A stretch of DNA of 64,000 bases from Flavobacterium fontis (GTDB lineage: Bacteria; Bacteroidota; Bacteroidia; Flavobacteriales; Flavobacteriaceae), in contig NZ_FQVQ01000006.1 in assembly GCF_900129405.1 (NCBI RefSeq), positions 62,001-126,000 of the forward strand, given 5' to 3'. The notes below the pieces were generated by a model. It had not been told where the DNA came from and ran no database searches. It saw only the letters and a list, made by a program, of their open reading frames with translations. Made by a program: the position numbers and the translations under genes. Shown here in pieces: positions 15,863 through 25,002 of this stretch. Numbering within the stretch: the first letter of the stretch is position 1; each line of letters begins with the position of its first letter.

Positions 15863-17335
15863 ATGAAGGCACATACTACCAAAATCGTTGGTGAGGGATT
15901 AACTTACGACGATGTTCTGCTCATTCCTGGATACTCTGAAGTGCTTCCCCGCGAGGTCAATATTCAATCCAAATTCACCCGAAATATTACCCTAAATGTT
16001 CCCGTAGTTTCTGCGGCGATGGATACCGTGACCGAAAGTGCTATGGCTATAGCGATGGCGCAAGAAGGGGGGATTGGTGTTTTGCATAAAAACATGACCA
16101 TCGAACAACAAGCAGCCAAGGTGCGTAAAGTAAAACGTGCCGAAAGTGGGATGATTATTGATCCGGTGACGTTACCCCTTTCTGCTACGGTTGGTGATGC
16201 CAAAATGGCGATGAAAGAGTACGGTATTGGTGGGATTCCCGTGGTCGATGAACAAGGCTTGTTGAAAGGAATTGTGACCAATCGTGATTTGCGTTTTGAA
16301 AAAGTGAATAGCCGCTCTATTTTGGAAGTGATGACGTCAGACAACTTAGTTACGGCGGCACAAGGAACAACCCTAATGGAGGCAGAAAGTATTTTACAAG
16401 AAAATAAAATTGAAAAGTTGCCGGTTGTTGACGGTCAAAATAAGTTGATTGGTTTAATCACCTTCCGCGATATCACCAAATTAATTCAGAAACCCAATGC
16501 CAATAAAGATGCCTTGGGTCGGTTGCGAGTAGCGGCCGCGATAGGCGTTACAGGCGATGCTTTGGATCGTGCCACCGCTTTAGTAAATGCAGGCGTTGAT
16601 GCTATTGTAATCGATACCGCCCACGGTCATTCACAAGGGGTTATCCGTATCTTAAAAGAAGTAAAAACTAAATTCCCGCAATTGGACGTTGTAGTCGGAA
16701 ATATTGCCACGCCTGAGGCTGCCTTATTTTTGGTTGAAAATGGCGCCGATGCGGTAAAAGTGGGTATCGGTCCGGGTTCTATTTGTACCACGCGCGTAGT
16801 TGCAGGTGTGGGATTTCCACAGTTTTCTGCTGTGCTAGAAGTAGCGGCTGCTCTTCGCGGCACAGGTGTTCCCGTGATTGCCGACGGTGGAGTTCGTTAT
16901 ACCGGCGATATTCCCAAAGCCATTGCAGCAGGAGCCGATTGTGTAATGCTCGGGTCGTTATTGGCGGGAACCAAAGAATCTCCTGGGGAAACCATCATAT
17001 TTGAAGGTCGTAAATTCAAATCCTACCGCGGTATGGGTTCGGTTGAAGCCATGCAAGAAGGTTCGAAAGACCGTTATTTCCAAGACGTAGAAGATGATGT
17101 AAAAAAACTAGTTCCCGAAGGTATTGTAGGTCGCGTGCCTTACAAAGGCGAACTCAACGAAAGTATGCAGCAATTTATAGGCGGATTGCGGGCTGGTATG
17201 GGGTATTGTGGTGCCAAAGACATTCCAACCCTACAAGAAAACGGGCGTTTTGTGCGTATTACCGCCAGCGGCATCGGCGAAAGTCACCCGCACAACGTGA
17301 CTATTACCAAAGAAGCCCCGAATTATTCCCGATAA
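15863..17335 (+). CDS. guaB: Inosine-5'-monophosphate dehydrogenase
   Basis: 490 residues, typical length. Oxidises IMP to XMP with NAD, the committed step of GMP synthesis. The TIM barrel is interrupted by a tandem CBS pair (about 95-215, with [21 protein letters not shown] and [21 protein letters not shown]). The catalytic loop GPGSICTTR carries Cys308. The IMP-binding [10 protein letters not shown] and flap [10 protein letters not shown] follow. Own promoter upstream and own terminator downstream, so it is probably monocistronic. Confidence 0.98.
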   Translation: MKAHTTKIVGEGLTYDDVLLIPGYSEVLPREVNIQSKFTRNITLNVPVVSAAMDTVTESAMAIAMAQEGGIGVLHKNMTIEQQAAKVRKVKRAESGMIIDPVTLPLSATVGDAKMAMKEYGIGGIPVVDEQGLLKGIVTNRDLRFEKVNSRSILEVMTSDNLVTAAQGTTLMEAESILQENKIEKLPVVDGQNKLIGLITFRDITKLIQKPNANKDALGRLRVAAAIGVTGDALDRATALVNAGVDAIVIDTAHGHSQGVIRILKEVKTKFPQLDVVVGNIATPEAALFLVENGADAVKVGIGPGSICTTRVVAGVGFPQFSAVLEVAAALRGTGVPVIADGGVRYTGDIPKAIAAGADCVMLGSLLAGTKESPGETIIFEGRKFKSYRGMGSVEAMQEGSKDRYFQDVEDDVKKLVPEGIVGRVPYKGELNESMQQFIGGLRAGMGYCGAKDIPTLQENGRFVRITASGIGESHPHNVTITKEAPNYSR

Positions 17336-17350
17336 AATAATAATAGGATG

Positions 17351-17385
17351 GCGTATCTTTTCAAAATAAGATGCGCTATTTTTTT
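17351..17385 (+). terminator. Rho-independent terminator after guaB
   Basis: Nine-base stem GCGTATCTT (17351-17359) with AAGATGCGC (17368-17376), with one mismatched pair allowed as G-U, then TATTTTTTTC. Lies 15 bases after the guaB stop. Confidence 0.85.
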
Positions 17386-17420
17386 CTTTCCTTGAAGTAA
17401 TGAGAAAAGTAAGTCCAAAA

Positions 17421-17450
17421 ACAAAAAAACGGCTCACCTCAGTAAGCCGT
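17421..17450 (-). terminator. Terminator after purB
   Basis: On the minus strand a stem ACGGCT...AGCCGT (17429-17434 with 17445-17450) is followed by a run of seven T. It ends transcription of purB coming from the right. Confidence 0.8.
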
Positions 17451-17459
17451 TCATTTAAA

Positions 17460-17487
17460 ATTTATAATTTATAATTTATAATTCATA
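17460..17487. repeat. Heptamer array, four ATTTATA units
   Basis: Three exact and one altered copy (attcata) of a 7-bp unit, between the purB terminator and the purB stop codon. It is AT-rich enough to arise by slippage, but its 7-bp period matches two other arrays in the window. Confidence 0.7.
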
Positions 17488-17494
17488 ACACCCC

Positions 17495-18838
17495 TCATAT
17501 TCCCAAGTAATTACTCGGTGTAATGGCCAGTAATTCGGCTTTGACAGCATCATTTACTTGTAAGGTTTGTATAAACGCTTGAATAGATTCTTGGTTAATG
17601 GCACTGTTGGTTCGGGTTAAATCTTTTAAGGCTTCATACGGATTCGGATACCCTTCCCGACGTAGAATCGTTTGTATAGCCTCAGCTACCACAGCCCAGT
17701 TGTTTTCCAAATCTTCGGCTAATTTGGCTTCGTTCAATAATAACTTGTTCAACCCTTTTAATGTAGCTTCAAAGGCGATAAGGGTATGGCCCAAGGGGAC
17801 GCCCACGTTGCGCAAAACGGTACTATCGGTCAAATCCCGTTGCAATCGAGAAATGGGTAATTTGGCGGCTAAATGTTCAAATAGCGCATTGGCTATCCCT
17901 AAGTTCCCTTCTGAATTTTCAAAATCAATCGGATTCACCTTGTGCGGCATAGCTGAAGATCCAATTTCACCGGCTTTGATTTTTTGCTTAAAATAATCCA
18001 TCGACACATACGTCCAGAGATCGCGATCCAAATCAATTAATATCGTATTAATTCGCTTTAACGCATCAAAAAAAGCAGCAAAATGGTCGTAATGCTCAAT
18101 TTGTGTGGTAGGAAACGAATGGTGTAACCCCAAAATGCCTTCCACGAAATTGGTACCAAAATTTTTCCAGTCCGTATTCGGATAGGCTACACGATGCGCG
18201 TTGTAATTTCCAGTAGCTCCCCCAAATTTAGCGGCAAAAGGAACATTAAACAGCAATCGCATTTGTTCTTCCAATCGTTCCACAAACACCAAAATCTCTT
18301 TACCCAAGCGGGTAGGAGAAGCGGGTTGCCCATGGGTACGCGCCAACATAGGTACATCATGCCATTCCATCGACAACTGTTTAAGTTTGGCGATAACTGC
18401 AATTAACGAAGGCAAATATACTTTCTCAAAAGCCTGTTTTGTCGAGAGTGGAATAGCTGTATTATTGATGTCTTGCGAGGTCAGTCCAAAGTGAATGAAT
18501 TCTTTGAAGGGGTCTAAACCTAAGGCGTCAAATTTATGTTTGATAAAATATTCAACGGCTTTAACATCATGGTTGGTCGTTTTTTCAGTTTCCTTAATCC
18601 ACAAGGCATCTTCCGTTGTAAATTCGTTGTACAACTCCCGAAGACTTGGAAAAACCGATGGATTAACGTCCTTCAATTGTGGAATACCCGCTTCACACAA
18701 AGCAATAAAATACTCGATTTCCACAAGAACACGGTATTTGATTAACGCTTCTTCCGAAAAATACGCAGCAAGCGGTTGGGTAACTTTACGATAACGTCCG
18801 TCTATGGGCGATATGGCGTTCAGTGCAGTAAGTGACAT
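17495..18838 (-). CDS. purB: Adenylosuccinate lyase
   Basis: 447 residues. Catalyses two fumarate-releasing steps in purine synthesis (SAICAR to AICAR, adenylosuccinate to AMP). Fumarase/aspartase superfamily: TSQDINNTA near residue 121, the histidine in ARTHGQPASPT, and the signature loop SSAMPHKVNPIDFENSEGN near 293. A -7 element lies 20 bases upstream of its start and a terminator follows, so it is likely a single-gene unit. It lies close to guaB on the opposite strand, two purine genes converging. Confidence 0.98.
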   Translation of the reverse strand: MSLTALNAISPIDGRYRKVTQPLAAYFSEEALIKYRVLVEIEYFIALCEAGIPQLKDVNPSVFPSLRELYNEFTTEDALWIKETEKTTNHDVKAVEYFIKHKFDALGLDPFKEFIHFGLTSQDINNTAIPLSTKQAFEKVYLPSLIAVIAKLKQLSMEWHDVPMLARTHGQPASPTRLGKEILVFVERLEEQMRLLFNVPFAAKFGGATGNYNAHRVAYPNTDWKNFGTNFVEGILGLHHSFPTTQIEHYDHFAAFFDALKRINTILIDLDRDLWTYVSMDYFKQKIKAGEIGSSAMPHKVNPIDFENSEGNLGIANALFEHLAAKLPISRLQRDLTDSTVLRNVGVPLGHTLIAFEATLKGLNKLLLNEAKLAEDLENNWAVVAEAIQTILRREGYPNPYEALKDLTRTNSAINQESIQAFIQTLQVNDAVKAELLAITPSNYLGI

Positions 18839-18857
18839 AGGTTGTGTTGTTAAGGCG

Positions 18858-18865
18858 CAAAATTA
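18858..18865 (-). promoter_or_regulatory. Predicted -7 element for purB
   Basis: The minus strand reads TAATTTTG, fitting TAnnTTTG, 20 bases before the purB start codon. Confidence 0.55.
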
Positions 18866-18893
18866 CGGATTTGATTTCGGAAACGCCAAGCGA

Positions 18894-19583
18894 TCACAGT
18901 ACTTTTTTTAACTTTTCCCAAAGCAGGGGAACGCCTATTGTAGCCGATTCTGAAATGATTTCCAACGGATTAGCCACATCATACAGGGAAGCGGGTTTGG
19001 GGTCAATATAAAACAATGGAACACCCGGTCGCGCATAGTGAATAAGTCCCGCCGCAGGATACACTTGCAAGGACGTTCCTATCACGACAACGGCATCCGC
19101 TTGTTGTACATAGTGTAGGGCTTGTTCAAGTGCAGGAACCTCCTCACCAAACCAAACGATATGAGGACGCAGTTGTGCTCCCTTTTGATCTATATCACCC
19201 CAATGCAAATCACCCGGCCAGTCGATGATGTAATTGGGGTCTTGGGTCGATCGCACTTTTAATAGTTCACCATGCAGGTGTAAAACATGCGAACTGCCCG
19301 CCCTTTCATGCAAGTCATCCACATTTTGCGTAACGATATGTATCCGATAGTCCTGCTCCATCGCGGCCAAAGTGGCGTGTCCAAAATTGGGGTGTACGGT
19401 ATGCAATTGCCGTCGTCGTTGGTTGTAAAATTCCAAAACCAATTCGGGATTACGTCCAAATCCCTCGGGAGTAGCCACTTCCATAACGTCATGACCTTCC
19501 CAAAGACCATTGGCATCGCGAAATGTGGCAATTCCACTTTCTGCCGAAATACCGGCACCTGTTAAAACGGTAAGTGTTTTCAA
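18894..19583 (-). CDS. Sirtuin, NAD-dependent protein deacylase (class III type)
   Basis: 229 residues. NAD-binding GAGISAESGIATFRDANGLW at 9-28, TQNVDDLHERAG at 85-96 and the catalytic His104 in LHLHGEL are intact. Tyr53 and Arg56 form the Y-x-x-R pair that in SIRT5-like and CobB enzymes binds acidic acyl groups, so desuccinylase or demalonylase activity is likely. The C-x-x-C pairs of the structural zinc site are absent: the stretch after HGELLKVR has no cysteine. Probably a cytoplasmic regulator of protein acylation. A heptamer array separates it from trmH. Confidence 0.92.
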   Translation of the reverse strand: MKTLTVLTGAGISAESGIATFRDANGLWEGHDVMEVATPEGFGRNPELVLEFYNQRRRQLHTVHPNFGHATLAAMEQDYRIHIVTQNVDDLHERAGSSHVLHLHGELLKVRSTQDPNYIIDWPGDLHWGDIDQKGAQLRPHIVWFGEEVPALEQALHYVQQADAVVVIGTSLQVYPAAGLIHYARPGVPLFYIDPKPASLYDVANPLEIISESATIGVPLLWEKLKKVL

Positions 19584-19588
19584 TTGTA

Positions 19589-19630
19589 ATTATGAATTAT
19601 GAGTTATGAATTATGAGTTATGAGTTATGA
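19589..19630. repeat. Heptamer array, six RTTATGA units
   Basis: Six 7-bp units, ATTATGA or GTTATGA, between the divergent sirtuin and methyltransferase genes, starting six bases upstream of the sirtuin start codon. It therefore occupies the sirtuin leader or promoter region. Confidence 0.8.
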
Positions 19631-19819
19631 GTGCTGGATACAGTAGAGGGTGCGTTGTTTTTTGGATCGGATTCATGGATTGGTTAACGCAAAGTAGGAA
19701 GTTAATTGTAAAGATACAACAACGATCAAAAATCTATTGCCTTACAAAGTTTACGCTTTGCGAACAGTACTTCATTTTTATTTCAACTTCCTTATTGTAT
19801 TTTAGCTAAAAAAATACCC

Positions 19820-20512
19820 ATGGTCGATTTGAACTTGTTAACCTATCTCGAGGGGTTTTTAACCGAAGAACGCAAAGAAAAGTTTCAAAAGATATTGGCT
19901 TCCCGCACCAATCACATTACTATTGCGATGGAAGACGTGTATCAATTGCACAATACCAGTGCCGTAATGCGTAGTTGTGAAGTATTTGGCGTGCAGCAGT
20001 TGCATGTTATCGAACAAAAGTTTGGCAAGCGAATCGATCGAGAAATTGCCATGGGGGCACAAAAATGGGTCGATGTGCAGCGGTATAATTCTGTAACCTC
20101 ATGCATCGAAAAGTTGCGTTCACAAGGGTATCAAATTATCGCCACCACACCGCACAACGATTCCTGTCTGCTGCATGAATTTGATATCTCCCAACGGTCA
20201 GCCCTTTTTTTTGGGACAGAAAAAGAAGGCTTATCTCCTGAAATTCTGGCACAAGCCGATGGATTTTTAAAGATTCCAATGGTTGGATTTACAGAAAGTT
20301 TAAATATTTCGGTTTCCGCTGCGATTGTTATTCAAGACCTTACGTCACGATTGCGCCAATCGGAAATCGCATGGTCATTAACCCCCGAGGAACGCCTGCA
20401 TTATCGAATGCAATGGACCCAAAATTCAATCAAAGATGTGGCACGAATTATGGAACGTTATTCGCAGCCTCCTTCTTTTGAACCTTCACAAAATTCGTCA
20501 ACGCAAACATAA
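19820..20512 (+). CDS. trmH: TrmH/SpoU family RNA 2'-O-methyltransferase
   Basis: 230 residues. SPOUT-class methyltransferase; the pattern closely follows TrmH, which methylates the 2'-OH of guanosine 18 in tRNA. Motif 1 is the N-terminal NTSAVMRSCEVFGVQ (the arginine is catalytic), motif 2 FFGTEKEGLSPE, and motif 3 IPMVGFTESLNISVSAAIVI with the knot. The last 65 bases overlap the 3' end of the convergent hypothetical gene at 20448-21155. Confidence 0.93.
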   Translation: MVDLNLLTYLEGFLTEERKEKFQKILASRTNHITIAMEDVYQLHNTSAVMRSCEVFGVQQLHVIEQKFGKRIDREIAMGAQKWVDVQRYNSVTSCIEKLRSQGYQIIATTPHNDSCLLHEFDISQRSALFFGTEKEGLSPEILAQADGFLKIPMVGFTESLNISVSAAIVIQDLTSRLRQSEIAWSLTPEERLHYRMQWTQNSIKDVARIMERYSQPPSFEPSQNSSTQT

Positions 20513-21155
20513 GAAAGTGTGTTTGGAGTTGGGCTGATGTTAGTTTTGGACTTTCAACGACCATCAGTGTGGTTACTCCCTGATCGGTGGTTGATACCCC
20601 ATATCCATTAAAGGTTCGATCCTCCTGTTGAAATTGGTAAAACAATTGGTCGGTGCGCTCTGAAGAAGCCTCTTTTTTACTGAGTTTAAAAGCTTCCCGA
20701 TGTTGTTTTAGCCAAATATTTCCTTTTTCTTCGCCTTCGTATTCAATAACATAGGTAACTGTATTATCGGTCGACTTGAAGCCGAAGCGAATGGGCATTG
20801 GCGGATGGGTAAGGAACATTGTTTCTTTGGTCAAGCGAATACTTGTGTTGATGTCAAAAGGAAATAAACTGTCTTTAGCCAACCGTTGAATGCCGCGTTG
20901 CAACAACACAATATCTTCGGTTTCACGCAATTCTTGATACGGAGTATACAAGGCTTTGGGGGCCTGTGCATATTGGGTTTCGCGAATCCGTTGCAGGTTT
21001 TCTTGCTGCATTTGAAGGGTATTATTTACCGATTGATTTACCGGAGAAATGGTTGGCGCTTGTTGGGTTCGGCTGCATAAAAGGGCGATACGAACTAGCG
21101 CAAAAATCAAAATTCCGAACGTGAGAATTTTACGCCAAGGATTATTACTTTCCAT
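20448..21155 (-). CDS. Hypothetical membrane-anchored protein
   Basis: 235 residues, not recognised. One N-terminal membrane segment (about residues 9-27, ILTFGILIFALVRIALLC) suggests an inner-membrane anchor with the rest outside the cytoplasm; the LLC could also be read as a weak lipobox. The following region is Gln/Asn-rich, and the remainder looks like mixed strand and helix. It begins three bases after the stop of the lipoprotein gene 21159-21890, so the two form an operon. The 3' end overlaps trmH by 65 bases on the other strand. Confidence 0.75.
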   Translation of the reverse strand: MESNNPWRKILTFGILIFALVRIALLCSRTQQAPTISPVNQSVNNTLQMQQENLQRIRETQYAQAPKALYTPYQELRETEDIVLLQRGIQRLAKDSLFPFDINTSIRLTKETMFLTHPPMPIRFGFKSTDNTVTYVIEYEGEEKGNIWLKQHREAFKLSKKEASSERTDQLFYQFQQEDRTFNGYGVSTTDQGVTTLMVVESPKLTSAQLQTHFLMFALTNFVKVQKKEAANNVP

Positions 21156-21158
21156 CGC

Positions 21159-21890
21159 TTAAAATTCGGAGGCGTTAAATGTCATGGATTGAATGGCTTT
21201 GCCCTCTGGAGTGATTAATTGGTAGGTGACTTTAGTAATCCCCAGGCCACGCATACGGCGGAGCGTATTTTGGGTAGAGGGATCTGATTTTAGTACCTCT
21301 TTCAACAAAGGTTCTGCATTGGGTGATTTCAGAATTTCCTGCATGTCGGCAGGCATTTCTAAGGTATAGGTGAGTTCGTTTCGCGATGTGCGTTCAATTT
21401 TCATCAAGCGACTTCCATCTTCATATTTCATGGGTAAACTCGCATTCAAGGCGTTGATGGCTGTTTCTTCAGCCGATTGACCATCATTGATCGGGCTACT
21501 TTGTTGGGTTTTATCCAAATACGGTTTATCTACAAGCGCATCGGTGATGATTCGGCCGTTGGAGTCGATGATTCTAACTTTAAACTTAACGCCCTCGTTG
21601 ATGAGTTCCAACATTGATTCTTCGCGTTGAAACATGGCTGGAAGTGCCGAAATCATTAACTGCGCTGCTTGCGAAGCCGTGGGGTCGTTGATGTCCAAAG
21701 GGGAAGCCAAATTTAACTCGATAACGTCCAAACCTTCTACTTTGGCTTGGGTGCCCGAAAGTCCACTGTAGGACATGGCAGCGGTTTGATTAAAACCATT
21801 GACAAATTCGTGCATTTTTTGAGTGCGCGATTTACAAGAAACGGTAAGCATTGCTATCGATAGTATAGCAAAAAGAGCGAGTTTACGCAT
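21159..21890 (-). CDS. Hypothetical lipoprotein
   Basis: 243 residues. Lipoprotein signal MRKLALFAILSIAMLTVSC with Cys19 as the lipidated residue. The mature protein has no motif I can name; it reads as an alternation of strands and short helices (VKFKVRIIDSNGRIITDALV). It precedes the membrane-anchored hypothetical gene by three bases, and the pair may form one envelope complex. Confidence 0.78.
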   Translation of the reverse strand: MRKLALFAILSIAMLTVSCKSRTQKMHEFVNGFNQTAAMSYSGLSGTQAKVEGLDVIELNLASPLDINDPTASQAAQLMISALPAMFQREESMLELINEGVKFKVRIIDSNGRIITDALVDKPYLDKTQQSSPINDGQSAEETAINALNASLPMKYEDGSRLMKIERTSRNELTYTLEMPADMQEILKSPNAEPLLKEVLKSDPSTQNTLRRMRGLGITKVTYQLITPEGKAIQSMTFNASEF

Positions 21891-21953
21891 GGGTCTAGGA
21901 TTTTAAGAGCCCAAGGTAGTGCAATTTAGGGAGAAAAAATGCAGCAAGGGAAA

Positions 21954-22724
21954 TTATTTGGACTTGCTCAATACTTTATACTGCTCATAGCATTGGCTAA
22001 TGGCTTCCATGATTTGCAAATCGTTGGCGGTTTCGATAAAGGCTTCCGAGTAACTACAGCGGCTGAGAATTTCGGCAATATCTTTTTTATCGACGCCCAA
22101 AAGAATAGCAATGGTTTCCCGATCGTATTTGGTTTCTAAAAGATTTTTCACTGTATCATCTTTTTTCATTTCCCGTAATTTTCGCAGTTCTTTTGGTTTT
22201 TTTCCAAAGAAATTATAGAGCATATCGGCCGGATTAAATACCGAGTTGACCACACGAGTAAAGGCGTTGGGGGAGGATTCTCCCGCTTCATACGCTTGTG
22301 GTAAGCCAGAAATGCTATAGCGATAATTTTCAGCAATGGGAATTAATTTGGTGTCGACCTCAAGATACCCCGTGAGCTTGTATTTTCGGATCACTACTTC
22401 TTCAAGCGCAATCGCCTTTTCGGTGAGTTCCAATCGAGCGGTTCCGGTTTTTATCCAGTCGTTGGTGACACGAACCCGAAGGGATTGAAATCCAATCATG
22501 GTGATGTGAAGTGTATCGTTGACGGAAGCATTGATTTCAAACTCTCCTTTGGTATTGGTTTGTGTTCCTTTGACTTTATTAATATTAATGATATTTACAT
22601 TAGCCACAGGTAGGGTAGAGGCACTATTGACAATAGTTCCTTTCACCAAGCGATCGGTAGGGGTGGTTTGGGCAGAGACACCAAGAAAAATACAAAAGAA
22701 AAGTAATAAATAGCGGTATTGCAT
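21954..22724 (-). CDS. Carboxypeptidase-regulatory-like domain protein
   Basis: 256 residues from the ATG at 22724, which gives a signal peptide MQYRYLLLFFCIFLGVSAQ; an upstream in-frame start exists but would bury the signal. Residues about 25-110 are a CarboxypepD_reg-like beta sandwich: VKGTIVNSASTLPVANVNIININKVKGTQTNTKGEFEINASVNDTLHITMIGFQSL. In Bacteroidetes this domain is often found on TonB-dependent receptors, but this protein has no barrel. The helical C-terminus (LYNFFGKKPKELRKLREM and after) is unknown. Periplasmic or outer-membrane associated. Confidence 0.8.
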   Translation of the reverse strand: MQYRYLLLFFCIFLGVSAQTTPTDRLVKGTIVNSASTLPVANVNIININKVKGTQTNTKGEFEINASVNDTLHITMIGFQSLRVRVTNDWIKTGTARLELTEKAIALEEVVIRKYKLTGYLEVDTKLIPIAENYRYSISGLPQAYEAGESSPNAFTRVVNSVFNPADMLYNFFGKKPKELRKLREMKKDDTVKNLLETKYDRETIAILLGVDKKDIAEILSRCSYSEAFIETANDLQIMEAISQCYEQYKVLSKSK

Positions 22725-22924
22725 GGTCACCAAATTCAGTGTTAAAAGTAGCAATTTTAACAGGAATTCCAATTTCGTATCGAAAGATTATCAGAAAATT
22801 AACAGCCCATCGTTAGAGGAGTGTCTTTTATATTGTGCTGTCACAGCCTCCAATAGAAGTATCATAGCCTTGTGGATTAAGGAACAGAGAGGTATCGTGG
22901 ATTGAGGGGGATCAAAGTTTTATT

Positions 22925-22949
22925 CAAAAAAAAACCCTCCGAAGAGGGC
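22925..22949 (-). terminator. Terminator after the DEAD-box gene
   Basis: On the minus strand CCCTC-TTCG-GAGGG (22935-22948) followed by eight or nine T. A UUCG tetraloop hairpin seven bases past the helicase stop codon. Confidence 0.9.
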
Positions 22950-22955
22950 TTGTAT

Positions 22956-24794
22956 CTAACTTTTACGGCGGCGTTTGGCTGCTTCAAATGCTTTGTTGGC
23001 GGGTTGTCGATCGCGACTCGCATCACTACGGCGTCCCAAAGGTCTTGCTTCACCAACACTACGGCGTTCACCACGAGGTTCAAAACGTCCTTCGCTACGG
23101 CGTTCACTGCGGCGTTCAGAATGGTCGGCAAAACGATCACGACGTTCGCGTTTACCGCCAAAATCACCACGACCACTTTTACGTCCACCGTTGTCATTTT
23201 TAGAGATTTCCACGTTAATTTTTCGGCCTTCCAATTGGAAGTTGCTAAAAATATCCATAACACGTTCAGCATGTTCTCCGTCGGTATTGAAGAAAGAGAA
23301 CCCTTCTTTTACATCGACTTTGAAAACATCGTCACGTCCTAAATCTAAGGCTTCACGCAAGAAATCTTTCAATTTCATCCAATCAAAATCATCGCGTGTT
23401 CCGATATTGATAAAATAACGAACGGCATCGCCAGCTTTAATTGAACCGCCCGACGTACGTTCACTGCTGCGTTCGCTCGATAGGTCTTTTTTCTTTTTGT
23501 AGTAATTCAAGAAGCGGTTAAATTCTACCGATACCATTTTACGAATCAAATCCTCTTTGCTTAGGTTTTCAAAAACCTGGTAAATAGCAGGGAGGTAATT
23601 GTCGATTTCATGGTCGATTTCGGTATCATGAATTTTATTGGCTAAATGCAATAATTGAATTTCGCAGATTTCGATACCACTAGGAATCGCTTTTTCTTCA
23701 AACTTTTGTTTGATGATTTTCTCGATGGTGTGGATTTTTCGTACTTCTGATTTGGTAATGATTACAATGGAAGTCCCCAATTTTCCAGCACGTCCAGTAC
23801 GCCCCGAACGGTGGTTATAGGTTTCAATTTCATCGGGTAATTGGTAATTGATAACGTGGGTAACGTTGTCCACATCAATTCCACGAGCCGCCACATCGGT
23901 AGCAACCAACATTTGGATTTGTCGTCCACGGAAGGATTTCATCACCGAGTCGCGTTGCGCTTGTGACAAGTCGCCATGCAAAGCTGCGGCATTGTAACCG
24001 TCTTCGATAAGTTTTTCAGCAACAGCTTGGGTATCGCGTTTGGTACGACAAAAAATTACCGAGAAAATATCGGGATTGGCATCGGCCAACCGCTTTAATG
24101 CTTCGTATCGATCGCGGGCATTGACTACATAAAATTCATGGGAAACCGTTGCTGTACCTGAGTTTTTTGCACCCACAGTAATTTCAACGGGGTCGGCCAT
24201 AAATTTTTTCGCGATGCGCGCCACCTCGGCAGGCATAGTCGCCGAAAATAACCAAGTAGACTTGTCATCGGGGGTATCGGAAAGGATAGCACATATATCG
24301 TCATAAAATCCCATATTCAACATTTCATCGGCTTCATCCAAAATGCAGTAAGCGATGTTTTTAATGTTGACAAATCCACGGTTAATCATGTCTTGCATAC
24401 GTCCGGGAGTTGCTACAATAACCTGAGCCCCACGTTTTACTTCACGGGCTTGTTCGGTAATGCTTGCGCCCCCATACACGGCCACGACATGAAGTCCTTT
24501 GATGTATTTGGAGTACTGTTTAAGTTCGTTCGTAATTTGGAGACAAAGTTCGCGGGTGGGCGATAAAATCAAGGCTTGCGTACTGCGGTCCTCGACATCT
24601 ATTTTTTGAAGTAACGGAAAGCCAAAGGCTGCTGTTTTTCCGGTTCCGGTTTGGGCCAAAGCCACAAGGTCAGTCTCCTGTTCCAAAAGCACAGGAATCG
24701 CTTTTTCTTGAACCTCCGATGGAGTTTCAAATCCCATATCGCCAATCGCTTGAAGAAGCGCGGCGTTCAGGCCTAATTGTTCAAATTTATTCAT
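22956..24794 (-). CDS. DEAD-box ATP-dependent RNA helicase
   Basis: 612 residues. Unwinds short RNA duplexes, probably in ribosome assembly or cold adaptation. Q-motif FETPSEVQEKAIP, Walker A AQTGTGKT (47-54), DEAD box in ILDEADEMLNMGF, FSATMP, TDVAARGIDVDNVTHVINYQLP and HRSGRTGRAG are all intact. Residues about 450-527 form a DbpA/CsdA-type RNA-binding domain, and the tail from about 528 is Arg/Ser/Gly-rich (RRDRF, ERRSERRSE), expected to bind RNA non-specifically. The tail is encoded by short imperfect DNA repeats. A -7 element and a strong terminator bracket the gene. Confidence 0.96.
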   Translation of the reverse strand: MNKFEQLGLNAALLQAIGDMGFETPSEVQEKAIPVLLEQETDLVALAQTGTGKTAAFGFPLLQKIDVEDRSTQALILSPTRELCLQITNELKQYSKYIKGLHVVAVYGGASITEQAREVKRGAQVIVATPGRMQDMINRGFVNIKNIAYCILDEADEMLNMGFYDDICAILSDTPDDKSTWLFSATMPAEVARIAKKFMADPVEITVGAKNSGTATVSHEFYVVNARDRYEALKRLADANPDIFSVIFCRTKRDTQAVAEKLIEDGYNAAALHGDLSQAQRDSVMKSFRGRQIQMLVATDVAARGIDVDNVTHVINYQLPDEIETYNHRSGRTGRAGKLGTSIVIITKSEVRKIHTIEKIIKQKFEEKAIPSGIEICEIQLLHLANKIHDTEIDHEIDNYLPAIYQVFENLSKEDLIRKMVSVEFNRFLNYYKKKKDLSSERSSERTSGGSIKAGDAVRYFINIGTRDDFDWMKLKDFLREALDLGRDDVFKVDVKEGFSFFNTDGEHAERVMDIFSNFQLEGRKINVEISKNDNGGRKSGRGDFGGKRERRDRFADHSERRSERRSEGRFEPRGERRSVGEARPLGRRSDASRDRQPANKAFEAAKRRRKS

Positions 24795-24814
24795 AGATCG
24801 TATTAATTCGGGGG

Positions 24815-24822
24815 CAAAGGTA
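24815..24822 (-). promoter_or_regulatory. Predicted -7 element for the DEAD-box gene
   Basis: The minus strand reads TACCTTTG 20 bases before the start codon. Confidence 0.6.
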
Positions 24823-25002
24823 GACTTAATAATTGGATATAGCTAATTATTAAGTGATTAGTAAGCGGACATTCGGGATTAGTTGGCTTGAAATTCAATA
24901 AATTACATCAAATTCTACTGCGATTAATGCAGTTATTTTGCAAGAAAAATGACGAATGCGTTTTTAAAACGGGGTTTATCTACCCAAGATGTAGTTTTTT
25001 CT

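Noticed and set aside
22902..23418. Plus-strand open frames opposite the helicase tail
   Set aside because: They mirror the Arg/Ser-rich DNA repeats of the helicase C-terminus on the other strand.
24918..24934. ACTGC/GCAGT hairpin between rdgB and the helicase gene
   Set aside because: Short stem, lacks a proper T-run in the direction of either gene.
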